Assembly: GCF_005217615.1 (NCBI RefSeq)
Contig: NZ_SZNK01000001.1
Span: 3,002,501 to 3,066,500 of the forward strand
Reading direction: 5' to 3'
DNA from: Brevibacillus antibioticus
GTDB taxonomy: Bacteria; Bacillota; Bacilli; Brevibacillales; Brevibacillaceae
DNA: 64,000 nucleotides
Both the position numbers and the translations under genes were made by a program. Of this stretch, positions 7,238 through 18,500 are shown one piece after another (position 1 is the first letter of the stretch; each line of letters starts with the position of its first letter). The notes below the pieces were generated by a model that was not told the origin of the DNA, searched no databases, and saw only the letters and a program-made list of their open reading frames with translations.

Positions 7238-9242
7238 ACTTTGACACTTCTAAGATGACATCTCTCCAAACCTCTAGATGGGAGTGTCCAAAGTTTTTTA
7301 TCCGCTTTTCCTTATTAATTTCCTTTGTTAATTGGATAGCCCCTTCTACATTGGAAAGAAATTTATTCATTTTACCTGCTGGCTGCAATAATGATAATTC
7401 TAGCATTTGTTTGTTTTTAACAAAAACATGATGCTTAATTACATTGTTGAATTCGTACAATTGATTAGTATTACTGGAACCTAGGCAAAAGTCACAACGA
7501 CATATGCAATTTTTACCAGCATTCGTTGAAAGAACATCATCTAGTATATTCTGATTAAACAATCCCATTAGTTTTTCAACGTAATATCGTCTTGTTGTTC
7601 CACCTCCTTGTTCTCGCTCAAGGTATTCTTTTTTGAAATTGTCGCTTTGTCCTAGACCCGCTGAAACTGTATTGGCTCCGAGTGCAATTAATCCCAGCGA
7701 AAAATCATTAACACGTGAGAGTATTATTTCTTTTTTAGACTCGGCTAGCATTTTAACTAAATACGCATACGATAGATAATGGTTACTATTTGTAGTATCA
7801 AAATTACCCGATATTTGTAAGTAGTATCCATCTGGATTTGCTGAGGTAACTAAATTAACAAGCTCCTTAATATAATTGATATCTTCAAATTCTCCTATTT
7901 CAAATGATATGCCATAATAAAGAGGTTTGTTAATACCAGCGCTTTTAAGATAAGATTTACCTTCTTTATAAGCATTGTAATCAACGTTCAACCATTCATC
8001 TCTATTATCTTCTAAGAAATGATACGGAGATAGTAATATGGTTGCATTATAATGTTCTTGTAGGTCAATTACCTTTTTTACTCGTTGCTGTAATGAAGAA
8101 TTATTTAAAAAGTCTTTAGGTGTTTCTTTTCGCAATGCACTAACTAGATAAGGAATTTTTTTATAAGTTGGTTTAGTTGTAAAAGCTGAATAACCCAATG
8201 TCTGAGTATATGGATCAACAATTAGCCTCACATTGCTTTGGACCAGCTCTTGGTAGTTTTTATCAGAGTGTAGTAATTGAGGAGCATTAAAAATAGCTCC
8301 GTTAATTGAGTGACTATTGTTATATTCAACAACAGCCTTTGCGTCATTTTGTATTACCATTGGCAAAAATTCAATGTTAGGATTAAAATATATTTTTGTG
8401 ATTTTTGGCGTAGTTCTCACATCAGGCTTTTTATATTTTTCTAATAGCAGAACGATATCGTCAAAAGAAGCATTTCTTTCAAAAGGTTGTTTCTTTAATA
8501 AAATGTCAACTAATTCAGATATTTCAATCGGAACAGAAGGAATTTTCGATGCTAGTGGTTCTGGCCTTTCATTTAGAATTTTATTAATAGCTTCAAGTTG
8601 ATTGTTCATTTTTAATGGTTTTTCACCTGAAATCAATTCATACAAAATAGCTCCTGCTGAGTAATAATCTGCCCTGAAGTCAATATCTTTTGCAGAACGC
8701 AGTTGCTCAGGTGCCATGTAAGCAAACGTTCCCATTCCTTGCCCTGTAGTGGTGAGGGTACTTGCATCTATTAATTTTGATATTCCAAAGTCAAGTATTT
8801 TTATCTCTAAACTATCGTTTGTAACAATTATATTTGATGGTTTTAAATCTCGGTGGATAATATTACTATCATGGATGGCTTGTATTCCTGAATAAATGTT
8901 TCTAACAAGAAAACAAGCTTCAGAAACAGATAAAGTCTTGCGGTCAATAAGAGCTTCAAGGGTTTCTCCTTCAACATACTCCATCACTATGTAACGATAT
9001 TTTTGTATGCCATCACTAATAAATCCATCATCTACATACTTCACAACACTATTATGAGTAATAGATTTAAGAAGATTGATTTCTCGTTCGACTCTTTTTG
9101 AATTTACAGCTTCTTTATCTAAAATATTTTCTCTTATTAATTTCAAGGCAAAACTCATTCCATTTTTTTCAACTTCATATGTAGTTCCAAAGTTACCCGC
9201 ACCAAGTGTCCGAATAATACTGTAACCATTGATATCATTCAT
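7209..9242 (-). CDS. Serine/threonine protein kinase fused to a TGT-like/unknown C-terminal domain
   Basis: Residues 7-265 form a complete Hanks-type kinase: glycine loop GAGNFG (14-19), ATP-binding Lys in FALKLI (34), HRDLKPSN catalytic loop, DFGISK metal site, activation segment with TTTGQGMGTFAYMAPEQ. The remaining 400 residues lack the transmembrane and PASTA segments of PrkC. They read as an alpha/beta barrel (YYLQISGNF, EIILSRVND, LIALGANTVSAGLGQ) followed by CICRCDFC and, 17 residues later, HH. A CxCxxC plus His arrangement after a barrel recalls the zinc site of tRNA-guanine transglycosylases, though the spacing is shorter than usual. I chose the ATG at 9242, with GGAGG 7 bases upstream. 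It converges on, and overlaps, the PD-(D/E)XK-like gene. A defence or stress role is plausible but not shown. Confidence 0.85.
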   Translation of the reverse strand: MNDINGYSIIRTLGAGNFGTTYEVEKNGMSFALKLIRENILDKEAVNSKRVEREINLLKSITHNSVVKYVDDGFISDGIQKYRYIVMEYVEGETLEALIDRKTLSVSEACFLVRNIYSGIQAIHDSNIIHRDLKPSNIIVTNDSLEIKILDFGISKLIDASTLTTTGQGMGTFAYMAPEQLRSAKDIDFRADYYSAGAILYELISGEKPLKMNNQLEAINKILNERPEPLASKIPSVPIEISELVDILLKKQPFERNASFDDIVLLLEKYKKPDVRTTPKITKIYFNPNIEFLPMVIQNDAKAVVEYNNSHSINGAIFNAPQLLHSDKNYQELVQSNVRLIVDPYTQTLGYSAFTTKPTYKKIPYLVSALRKETPKDFLNNSSLQQRVKKVIDLQEHYNATILLSPYHFLEDNRDEWLNVDYNAYKEGKSYLKSAGINKPLYYGISFEIGEFEDINYIKELVNLVTSANPDGYYLQISGNFDTTNSNHYLSYAYLVKMLAESKKEIILSRVNDFSLGLIALGANTVSAGLGQSDNFKKEYLEREQGGGTTRRYYVEKLMGLFNQNILDDVLSTNAGKNCICRCDFCLGSSNTNQLYEFNNVIKHHVFVKNKQMLELSLLQPAGKMNKFLSNVEGAIQLTKEINKEKRIKNFGHSHLEVWRDVILEVSKSKLSEASHM

Positions 9243-9407
9243 AACGAAGCCTCCAATCATTGGAAATCAATTATAGTTCCATTGAACCACAAAATTACAA
9301 ATAATTGAAGGGAAACTTAAATAGCTATCGTAATCGAAAACTGTCAGAAATTTAAAAATTTTTATAAAAAAATAAAATTTGTACACATACTTTCTTTTGA
9401 TAACTTA

Positions 9408-9570
9408 TTATTTGTATTCCACAGTTAATTCTATCCGATTGCCTTCCCGATTATAAATAATCCTATCAGCCAACTTCTTCAAAGCTTTATTCTAATCTTT
9501 CGGTGTTGCCGCTAAACTCCACATCACTTTAATTTGTTCTGCTCTGGTACAAGAGCTACCTCCCTAAGCT
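9408..9570 (-). pseudogene. C-terminal remnant of a serine recombinase
   Basis: The minus-strand frame ending at the TAA of 9408-9410 reads CTRAEQIKVMWSLAATPKD, a stop, then KALKKLADRIIYNREGNRI and ELTVEYK. The last part is the usual beta-strand tail of large serine recombinases (a conserved V/I-D-R-I followed by an E-L-x-V-x-Y strand). There is no start and one internal stop. With the short serine recombinase at 2424 it shows repeated recombinase traffic in the Rhs flank. The rest of the gap 9243-9620 contains only the kinase leader and AT-rich sequence. Confidence 0.55.
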
Positions 9571-9620
9571 TTGATTTACCATACGTTATGTATCCAAAAT
9601 GAATATCACTTATAAACGTC

Positions 9621-9664
9621 GAAAAAAGAAACCCCAGACGAGTAGTTGGTTACTCGTTTGGGGG
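9621..9664 (-). terminator. Rho-independent terminator of the subtilase-Rhs-immunity operon
   Basis: On the minus strand CCCCAAACGAGTA pairs with TACTCGTCTGGGG around a short loop. It is followed by TTTCTTTTTTC. The site lies 13 bases after the immunity-gene stop. Confidence 0.9.
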
Positions 9665-9676
9665 CAATCTAATATA

Positions 9677-10054
9677 TTATCTTTTTTGTTCCAATATCCT
9701 CACAATTACTTTATATAAAGCGAACTCTACTGTCCCGCCTTTTCCCATGTAGTTCTTTTCTTCTTTGCATACGTTAACTTTATAACCATGCCCTCTTTCT
9801 TTTGACTCAATTACAAACGTAAAGTCATGATCTGATAGCCAGTAAAGTAAATCTTGTATACTCGGCAACCATATTCCTCCAGAAATAACTTCCTCAGGTG
9901 CTAATAAGTCTCCTTGTGGTAGAATTCTGCCACCTAGTATCCATTCTTCATCTTTAAAAGAGTAAAAGTCACAAGGCGCTATTTCTCCATCATAATAAGT
10001 TTTTAGGAACCCAAGTTTATGCAGTTCCAATGCTTGTTCTCTAGTCAAATACAA
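9677..10054 (-). CDS. Probable immunity protein for the Rhs toxin tip
   Basis: A small acidic cytoplasmic protein (about 125 aa, no signal peptide, no membrane segment) encoded directly behind the Rhs gene and before the operon terminator, the standard place of an immunity gene. It ends in KGGTVEFALYKVIVRILEQ, a strand-helix pattern seen in many small immunity proteins. I do not recognise a named family. Start: a TTG at 10054 has GAGGTG six bases upstream. A GTG at 10063 in the same frame would place the ribosome site inside the codon, so I prefer the TTG. The role rests on position rather than on motif. Confidence 0.7.
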   Translation of the reverse strand: MYLTREQALELHKLGFLKTYYDGEIAPCDFYSFKDEEWILGGRILPQGDLLAPEEVISGGIWLPSIQDLLYWLSDHDFTFVIESKERGHGYKVNVCKEEKNYMGKGGTVEFALYKVIVRILEQKR

Positions 10055-10067
10055 TGTAATCACCTCA

Positions 10068-13000
10068 CTATTTTATCTTAATTTTTAGACCAGTTGGACC
10101 TTTATGGACGTTCGGTAAATAATTTCCATATTTATCAGCGTCCGCTACCCATCGTAATTCATTTCCCCGCTTTTCAAACACCTTGTAGGCTTTTCCTTCT
10201 TGACCATCCCTTCCTGCATGCCCTTCTGTATCCCTAGCCCAATAAAGTCCTGTTTTCGGGTCTTGGTATGCAGATACTTTAGAACCATTTATATTATAGT
10301 CAATTTTACTACTAGCCCCTGTCTTAATATCCCATGGTGTAGTAGAATTCTTTAAACCCGCATAAGACGTTAATGAACTAGGATCATAGTTCAATCCTGC
10401 CTGCAAATCTGGAAACCCTTTTTCAATCTGGTCTGCCATATAACCTTGAAGCAATCTATTCCTTAATTTTGACCTCATTTCTTGGTCTAGATTATTGTAG
10501 AACTCATTATCACCACTTACCCATCTTACGTAGTTATAGTCTTCTTTAAACGACGACCAGTAATTCTGTTGACCATAACCTGGTCCAGCAACTCCAATAT
10601 AGCCACTAACACTTCCGTTATCTATAACAGGTCGACCTGCAAAGTCTCTATCGTCACCCAGATAAATACTACTTTCTGAATTACATCCGCCCCCATGAGC
10701 ATATTTACCATTTGCAGAAACGCAGTAGTTTCCAGTCGGGTCAATATTAGCAATAGGATTATTATGCACGTAAGTATATCGGTTTAAGGATAGAGGATTA
10801 TCCACCGAACCCTTATACGTATCCTCCGAGATAAACCGCCCAATCTTCGGATCATAATATCGGGCACGCAGGTAGTAAAACCCGCTCTCTTTGTCAAACA
10901 TCTCCCCCGCATACATAAACGGGTTGGAAATCGTCTCTTTGACCTTATCCGCAATCAAATTGCCCCAAATGTCATACTCATACGTATTCAGGACATTGCC
11001 GTTCGGGTCTTTAATCTTAACAACATCCCCGTGGCTATTGTAATAGTAGGTACCTTCTAAATTTGACGCAAAGTCTTTTCTCCAAATCAACTGGTTACCA
11101 AACACATTCCGCGCTTTGACCCTGCCATCCTGCGTCAGCTCTTCAATGACTTGCCCATTCAAATAGACGTAATGGGTCGTGTCGGTCACGCTGCCAGTCT
11201 GTTGCTTCGTCGCCCGCAGTCCGCCTGGGTAATACGTGTAAGTCGTTGTCCCCTTCTCGTCCTTGTACTCCTGCAAACGATTAAACAAATCGTGCTTCAT
11301 TTCATAGGAGCCCAAGATATTTGCCGGAGCATTTGCATACACTTGGCGGTTGCCGCGCTTATCATAGGAATACTGCTTAACGTTCCCTTCGACCGATTCT
11401 TCCTTAATCCGGGAAAGCTTGTCGTACACAAACAATCCATAGTTCGTGCCGGAGCGCTTTTGACTGGTGATATTCCCAAACAGATCGTAGCCATTTGTCT
11501 CGTTCCAACCGTCTGCGTGATTCATTGCTGTTATTTCTGCAAACGAGCTAACCGATTGTTGCATGGCTGTCGGTTGTCCCGGATACGATACAGCATTGGT
11601 TTCTCCCGAATTACTAATATCGTACGTATACGTGGTCGTTCCGACTCCGGGGATCGCCACCGCGTTTAATCTGTTCGCGTTGTCATAGGTGTATCCGACA
11701 CTTAGAAATGGAGCAGAACCAGATACCGCACTTCTTGCAGGGTATACAAGTGTATCTACCAAATCGTCATTGTCTGAATACAGAAGCTGGTAGTCTTTGC
11801 CCATCATCGTCTGGCGATTCTTCCGATGGAATCCATCATAACCATAGCTGATGGCATTTCCTGTGTGATTATTTTCGCTCAAAAGCAGTCCAGACTGTGG
11901 ATCGTACACGCGCTCTTCATAGAAGGACGCACCGGAAGAAACTTTCGTCAGTTCATGGAAAGGCGAATAGTCGTAGTTGAATGTGACCCCGTTTTTGTCC
12001 TTGTAACTCTTCACAAGGCCGCTTTTATCGTAGGTGTACGTCTCTGCTCTCGTTTCTAGATTCTTCTCCGAGAGCTTCCATGCCAAACTATTGTAGGTAT
12101 ACTCTGCGGTAGTCGTCCCATTTTCCAGAACACTGGTGAGATTGCCTAGCGTATCGTAGCCATATACGTTTACGTTATTTTCCGGGTCCTGCAAATATAC
12201 GAGATTGTCGTTATGATCGAAGCGCATACTCCACGCTTGGGAGGTTTTTCCGTCTGTGATTTCTTTATTGGTTACTTTCCCGAATCGATCCGTCTGGTAG
12301 TTCGTCACGCGATGGTGACTGCCCCTTTGGGTCGTCTCCTCTGTGCTCTCCACTTTTCCATACAAGTCGCGGTAGGTGGTCGCGATATAGCCATTTGGAG
12401 AGAGCGTTTGTTCCGTCAAACGAGGTAAGTATCTTGTTCCATCCGAGTAGGCATTATTTCGATGGTGCTTGGTGGTTCCTAGTGCATTCGTCGTTTGATA
12501 CAAAAAGCCATCCCAGTCATACAGGTATGAGGTGCTTTGCTCCTGCTTCCCAAAAGGAACCGTGCGGCTAACCTCTAACCCATCCGGCGTAAACTCGTTT
12601 TCTACCAAAGAACGCTTCGCACCTGTCGTGCCCACCTGTTCTTGATAGGCGATATCTCCATATGGGGTGTAGTAAGTGATTAGCTTCGATTGATCCGGGG
12701 CAATTTTCTCCACGATGCCCGGTCCCTCTTTACTCGATCCAGAGGCTTCGCCGTCCCGATAGACATACGTAATGGTTCGTTTTGCGCCTTGATTTTGAAA
12801 AGTCTCTGATAGAGGTCTTCCTAATTCATCGTATTCATACGTAGCCTTGCTTCCGTTCGGATAGGTCTGGCTTTTGATTTGGCCTTTGTCATCGATGTCG
12901 TAGGAAAAATTCAATACATCCGATTTACCGCTTTCCAACTCAACACCTGCGAGTGCGATTTGCGTAGGCTGAATTCCGTATTGATCATAAGCGGTGAAGC

Positions 13001-15533
13001 TCTGCGTCCGTGTCTTTCCTCCGCCAAAGTTCTCCGTTATCGAATAAAGCTGTTTGTTTGTGTACTCATATGTCCGTTCAACCGATTGACTTTTGGGCGT
13101 ATTGATTAAATTGACAGGGAACGAGTTGATCTCTGTTTCCTTCCGGAGCAAATATTGATCGTTGTACTCATAGGTGGTATTCGAATAATACGGATCACCG
13201 GAAGCTGTCGTTGATTGTGTTCGGGCTGCCTTCAATACAGAGAAGGTAAGGAAGCCCCGTGGATTCAGCGCCACTTCATCATATGTCCATGTGCTCATAA
13301 TCCCGTTTGGCGCAATCTGCTTGATCAGTTGTCCATAATGGTTGTATTCCAAGTACGTCTCTTGTGCGTAATTATTGATCTTGGCCGCATACCTTGAGCG
13401 ATTGGAAAGGTTCGGGTCTTTCAAGTAGGAATTGTAAACCTCTAGATCACTCACTGCCGATGTCGGTTCCAAGAAAACGTATTGATACGTCGGCTTTGTG
13501 TTCCGGCCGGAATAGGCATAGGTTGTGTACGTAGTTGGATTGTACTCGACCCGATACTTCGCGCCAGATACATTTGTTCCACCTTTGCTCACGCCCGTTG
13601 TCTTCTCGCTTCGCAGCAATGGATTTCCATCTTGATTAACCTTGTAAATGGAATTCTTCGTGTACCGGGAAGCCTCAGATTCTGTGACCTGGATGGTATC
13701 CCCATGGCGCTCCGCAAAATTCTTCAATCGAGGCAGTTGTTCCTTTGGTACCTTCCATATTTCGCGGAGGTTGTCGTTATTGGCATAGTTCTTTTCGAGC
13801 TTATACGTATTGGTTCCTTTTGGCGTTTTCTGCGTGTAGCTGTACGATACTTTATTGACTGGATGATAAGCTACATAGCTTAGTGCAAGCTTGTCTTGAA
13901 AAATCCGTACGAGTCCGTCATTGAAGGTAGTCTGACCTAGTTGATAGGGACGATAGTCGTAGTTGATTTTTAATCCTTGCAACGGATAGGAAACCTCTTG
14001 CATGAGCAAGTAATCGATTTCCTTACGCTTCTTTGTATCCGATCCCCAATACTTGGATGAATCTTGCAGGCTTTGATCGGTTGGGAGCTTATCCAGCGTA
14101 TATTTTTTGTTTAAATTGAAATAGGCTATGCCCTTCGTTTTGGGATCATGATAGGCATAACGCGCCACTGTATATGCGCTGCTTCCGCTTCCTGCTGTCG
14201 GCAGGACTTCTACGCGAACAAGCTGATGATAAGCGCTCAATGCGAACTTTCGTTCAAAATGGTAGCGAATGTGCTTAAGCACCGTGGTCTCGGTCTTGTC
14301 TTTGTAGACGATCAAGTCTTGCGTGGTGTCGTTTTGCTTTCGGTTCAATACCACATAACGACCGACACTATCTTCGATGCTGCCCCTCTCTCCGTCGCTA
14401 CTCAGATTGTACTTGATCGTATCCCCGTAAATATTGGATTTGACGACCATTCCTCGAGTCATATCAAATTCATACTTCAGATTACGGTAATGCAGCGTGT
14501 ACTTCCGATTCACCTCGTCAATCGTGAAGCGGATGTCTTGATACGGATAATTCACAAACTTGTTGAACCGGTATTCTAAAGATGTACCGTCTTCTAAGGT
14601 AATGTAATACCGATTACTCGATGGATCCTTATCTACCTTGGTAGAGTAAATTTGTAGACTTGGATCATAGGCATCGTCCCTTACCGTTACGGCCTGCTCC
14701 CGACTGACGATATCCAATCTCGGCATATTAAAATCCCAGCCGGTTGCAAATTTGTCAGTGTCATGTAGGGTTTCATTCTTGTCTAGATCATCATCCCAGG
14801 TTGGCACACTGATTTTACTGCTCATGGAGTGGTATCTACGCTTTATATCCAGATCCAGTCCATGCTTTCCTGGCAAGTAGAGATCTTGCTCGACCAGATT
14901 CGCAGCACGATATAGATTGTCGACGGATTGCTCTGTTTTGGAACGAGCAAATCGAAACTCCTGATCCTGTTCGGTGTATTTTACCGGAGGAAGCGAAGTG
15001 GATTGGACCTCCATCTGTTCTTCCAGTTGCTTGATTTCTTTCATTTTAGATAAAACGAGAGGGGTTAACCGCTGCAAGAGGTCTTTGCTTTCCTGACTCA
15101 GATTCTCGAATTGGGTGATAATCTGCTCAGAGGAAAGGCGTTTGACTTCTTCTTGTTCTTCTGGTGTTAGTAATTGCAGCAGCTCGGAATAGAAATAGGC
15201 TGCGAATTTTAACAATGCTCTGTCAAAACTGCGATGAATGTCAATAACAGTGTCAGTCTCTAGCTGCGTCCATGTAAGCGAAGAAATATCCGTTTCCGTG
15301 TACTCTATCGGATTTTTTGCTTCTCCTTTGCCATTGGTGATTGGCTCGCCCATGGATTGTTGAATCTCTTCGATTGTCGTGTCAGGAGTTGCTGCTTTCT
15401 CACCTGACGTAACTGGAGAGATGGACACGGGGGAGGATTCGTTTGCGAACGTCGTTCCAAGCGGCAGCATCGTCGTGCATAATGCAAGGCAAAGCACAAC
15501 GATCATGAGTGATTTTATGGAAAAATGTTTCAT
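10068..15533 (-). CDS. Secreted Rhs/YD-repeat polymorphic toxin
   Basis: An 1821-aa protein. Residues 1-30 are a signal peptide (KSLMIVVLCLALCTTMLPLG). A helical N-terminal part is followed by an extended series of YD-type repeats (for example YEYDELGRPLSETF, YGYDTLGNLTSVLENG, YEYDIWGNLIADK) that form the Rhs shell. The RHS core signature lies near residue 1570-1620 (YYLRARYYDPKIGRFISEDTY, ending DPTGN). The last 190 residues are the variable tip, presumed toxin, with GHAGRDGQEG, YKVFEKRGNELRWVADADKY and a KGPTGLKIKIK end. I cannot name the toxin fold securely. GGAGG precedes the ATG. It lies 62 bases behind the subtilase gene and 4-13 bases before the immunity gene, so the three form one operon. 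Two further tips of this kind lie downstream as relics. Confidence 0.9.
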   Translation of the reverse strand: MKHFSIKSLMIVVLCLALCTTMLPLGTTFANESSPVSISPVTSGEKAATPDTTIEEIQQSMGEPITNGKGEAKNPIEYTETDISSLTWTQLETDTVIDIHRSFDRALLKFAAYFYSELLQLLTPEEQEEVKRLSSEQIITQFENLSQESKDLLQRLTPLVLSKMKEIKQLEEQMEVQSTSLPPVKYTEQDQEFRFARSKTEQSVDNLYRAANLVEQDLYLPGKHGLDLDIKRRYHSMSSKISVPTWDDDLDKNETLHDTDKFATGWDFNMPRLDIVSREQAVTVRDDAYDPSLQIYSTKVDKDPSSNRYYITLEDGTSLEYRFNKFVNYPYQDIRFTIDEVNRKYTLHYRNLKYEFDMTRGMVVKSNIYGDTIKYNLSSDGERGSIEDSVGRYVVLNRKQNDTTQDLIVYKDKTETTVLKHIRYHFERKFALSAYHQLVRVEVLPTAGSGSSAYTVARYAYHDPKTKGIAYFNLNKKYTLDKLPTDQSLQDSSKYWGSDTKKRKEIDYLLMQEVSYPLQGLKINYDYRPYQLGQTTFNDGLVRIFQDKLALSYVAYHPVNKVSYSYTQKTPKGTNTYKLEKNYANNDNLREIWKVPKEQLPRLKNFAERHGDTIQVTESEASRYTKNSIYKVNQDGNPLLRSEKTTGVSKGGTNVSGAKYRVEYNPTTYTTYAYSGRNTKPTYQYVFLEPTSAVSDLEVYNSYLKDPNLSNRSRYAAKINNYAQETYLEYNHYGQLIKQIAPNGIMSTWTYDEVALNPRGFLTFSVLKAARTQSTTASGDPYYSNTTYEYNDQYLLRKETEINSFPVNLINTPKSQSVERTYEYTNKQLYSITENFGGGKTRTQSFTAYDQYGIQPTQIALAGVELESGKSDVLNFSYDIDDKGQIKSQTYPNGSKATYEYDELGRPLSETFQNQGAKRTITYVYRDGEASGSSKEGPGIVEKIAPDQSKLITYYTPYGDIAYQEQVGTTGAKRSLVENEFTPDGLEVSRTVPFGKQEQSTSYLYDWDGFLYQTTNALGTTKHHRNNAYSDGTRYLPRLTEQTLSPNGYIATTYRDLYGKVESTEETTQRGSHHRVTNYQTDRFGKVTNKEITDGKTSQAWSMRFDHNDNLVYLQDPENNVNVYGYDTLGNLTSVLENGTTTAEYTYNSLAWKLSEKNLETRAETYTYDKSGLVKSYKDKNGVTFNYDYSPFHELTKVSSGASFYEERVYDPQSGLLLSENNHTGNAISYGYDGFHRKNRQTMMGKDYQLLYSDNDDLVDTLVYPARSAVSGSAPFLSVGYTYDNANRLNAVAIPGVGTTTYTYDISNSGETNAVSYPGQPTAMQQSVSSFAEITAMNHADGWNETNGYDLFGNITSQKRSGTNYGLFVYDKLSRIKEESVEGNVKQYSYDKRGNRQVYANAPANILGSYEMKHDLFNRLQEYKDEKGTTTYTYYPGGLRATKQQTGSVTDTTHYVYLNGQVIEELTQDGRVKARNVFGNQLIWRKDFASNLEGTYYYNSHGDVVKIKDPNGNVLNTYEYDIWGNLIADKVKETISNPFMYAGEMFDKESGFYYLRARYYDPKIGRFISEDTYKGSVDNPLSLNRYTYVHNNPIANIDPTGNYCVSANGKYAHGGGCNSESSIYLGDDRDFAGRPVIDNGSVSGYIGVAGPGYGQQNYWSSFKEDYNYVRWVSGDNEFYNNLDQEMRSKLRNRLLQGYMADQIEKGFPDLQAGLNYDPSSLTSYAGLKNSTTPWDIKTGASSKIDYNINGSKVSAYQDPKTGLYWARDTEGHAGRDGQEGKAYKVFEKRGNELRWVADADKYGNYLPNVHKGPTGLKIKIK

Positions 15534-15595
15534 AATGCCTCCGTTAGAGATATTCGTCCCCCCATGATGCGAAGGGGGGACTGCATGAACATGGA

Positions 15596-18500
15596 TTAGG
15601 GTACAACCGTAATCGTTATCGTTTTAAACTGTCCATCGTAAGACACCCTGGCCTCTGTAGTTCCAGGATTCATCCCATATACAACGCCTTTCACGATAAA
15701 TCCAACTCTAGAATCTACCACTGTGTAAAGGCCTTGTGCTGTTACATCCAGCGTACTGCCGTCCTCCTTTGTTGCTGTGACCTTGATCGGTCGCGTGCTG
15801 CCAGCTCGTACCTCCACCTTTTCCTGATCCACATGTAATACGGTTCCTTTTGGTGGAAGCGTCACTGCATGCTTGACGCTTTTTAGAATGTTTCCATTAT
15901 CATCATGAATGAACGTTACGGATTCTACGTCATTTTCTTTTATCGCCTTTATCCGATTGTTTTGATCGTATACGTACTCATAAAGAGTCCCACCAGGCGG
16001 GGGAGCAAAAACAGTGAAGGAAACACTTACCGGATAACTCTCGGTATTGGTCAATTTGATCTTGTAGTTCCCCATCCCTAGCTCATAATTGCTTTCGGAA
16101 GGAGTTGGCGTCTCTTTAGGAGTTATGGCATTTCCATTGGACAGTACCGTGACAACTGGATATTTATTCGTCTGATTTTTCAATTGTGTCGTCATGCGAT
16201 ACTTGCCAGAAATGATCGTATTCATGGCCATCTCGACCGTTTGACCAGGCTGAAGCGTAATTTCCTTTGGCTGGTTGAAGGTAAAAACCTCTCCCCCTGG
16301 CTTTGCTAGAAGCGTAGCGTAGGAAGTATCGTTTGCGACAATTTTTACATAATAGGTTTTTCCTGCAACAAATACGGGGTTGACTCTTCCATTCGCTCCT
16401 GCCGCAATCTCCTCATGTGACTGCAAGCTGGCTGCTTTATAGACGGATAAGATTGCATTTGCAGGCGAGCCGGAATCGTTGTTTAACGTGAATGAATAGG
16501 TTCCATTTGTTCCGGCAACGATTTTCATGTATTTCATCTCTTTTGCAGGGAAATACATCCGCACTGGGCTATTCTCGACCATTCCATTAAAATTGCCTTC
16601 TGCCGGTTTCGTTTCAACCGTAAACGAACTGCTGTAGCTGCTAATACCAGCTGAAGTATACGCCCAAAGTCTAATGGTATACACACGCGCAGGCTGAAGA
16701 CCCGCGATCGTATGGTTGGTAACGTCGCCGACTTTTTTTATACCGCCGCCATCGACTTGGATTCCGTAGTCAAGGGCACCCACAGATGGACTCCAATAAA
16801 TTTTGAGTGAATTGGTTTCGGCCTCTGCATTCACGATACTCGGTGCATCTGGCTTGTCTTCTACTGTTAAGCTTCCGCTGTAATAGGCCACCATTGGCTC
16901 CGTCACTTGGATATTTTCGTACGTGCCTGATCCGATTTCTCGTCCCGTCCAATTCAGCTCCCACTGGCCGGAGGTTCCTGTTGTCGTGAAATTTTTGGCG
17001 GAACGAGAGGAGAACACTTGGGCTTCAATCGTTTCGCCAGAGGTAAGCTTCGTGTATGTTCCATCCAATGTAAAAGTGTCATCAAGGTCCATGACTCTCT
17101 TGGCAACTGGCGTGTAGATCACGATTTTCGGAAGTGCTTCTTCCAGTGGGACAGAATAGTTAACAGCTGGTGTCCAAGCTCCCCGGTTATCCTGCGCCTG
17201 CACTGTCCAGTAAATAGTCTGATGCAGCATATCTTTCGTAAGGGGGAAGGAATACCTGCTAACAACTTGTCTGTTTTGAGAAGTCTCCCGGATGAACTCT
17301 TCCTTCTCATCAAGCTCGTTTCCACCTGGTGTGAAACCTACTCGTAATTTTGTCGAAACGATCTTGTCCGTGACATCATTTTCATTGAGCGTATAGTTGA
17401 TGGTTCCTGTAAGCCCTCTGTCCAAGGTGACAAACACCGTACTGTATACGACAGGTGCTTGATTGGCAGCTAGAACACTGAAATTCAACTTCGCCGTGCC
17501 ACCATAAACATAAGTAGGCGTCTTTGGCATGATGGTGCGAATCCGGGCTTCTACGCGGGCATTTTTCTCGATCACACTTGTATCAAACACGTAGGAACGT
17601 GCTGTACCCGTCAATTTTTCGCGGATCGTTGAGGGCAAACGTCCACCTTCGCTAATATTAATGAGTAATTCTTGCGACTCGATTTTACTGGAATGCCCAC
17701 GGTAGCTTGCGTATTCCCAAGTCAGTGAAACCTTTTCTCCTTTTGAAATTTCGGTTCCATCTTTCGGAGATTTCCAGTCTGCGACAACCATAATGTCTTC
17801 CTTTTCTGCTTGTGCTCTCATGTCCAAGGTGAAGTCTACTTTTTCACTGTGTGATCTTCCGGACTTTTGGTCGACTGCCCAGACACGAAGAGAGTATAAA
17901 ACATCCGGTTTCAGGTGATGGGTGGGCAGATTGTACAAAAATGGTTGGTGCTTTTCCGAAGCCATAAATCTCGTCAATTCTTGAGGATCTTCATCATCCA
18001 GCTGGTACCAAATGTTTACCTGATCTCCTATATTCGGGTCCATGGCAAAACCTGTTATCGCGACAACATCCTTGCCATCAACAGTAGAGACCGCTGCTCC
18101 CACAGTGGGAGAGGTCAAATAGATTTGGGGAGACGCATTATCGTTAACGGCGTTGCTCACGTACGTAATTTCAGGTGTCCATTTTAGTAAATCGCCGATG
18201 CTGCTTTCTTTTTGATCCACTTGAAACAAGAGCGCATCTCCTTGCTCTACCTCAAGTTCTTCTTGGATTTCCACACCAATTTCATCGTTGAATTCGATGG
18301 ATTGCCATCCATTGGACGGCCAAATTTGTTTATCGTTTTTCAGCAATCGGACGTTTACCCCATCGCCCTCATCAACTTGAATTTTGGAAATCCAGCCGCT
18401 GACCTGGATTTTTCCTGATCGTGGTGCTTCCCATTTGATGACAGGGTTTGAGCTGCCAACTCTTATCCATGTATTCCCGATGGCCGTATCGTGATTACTC

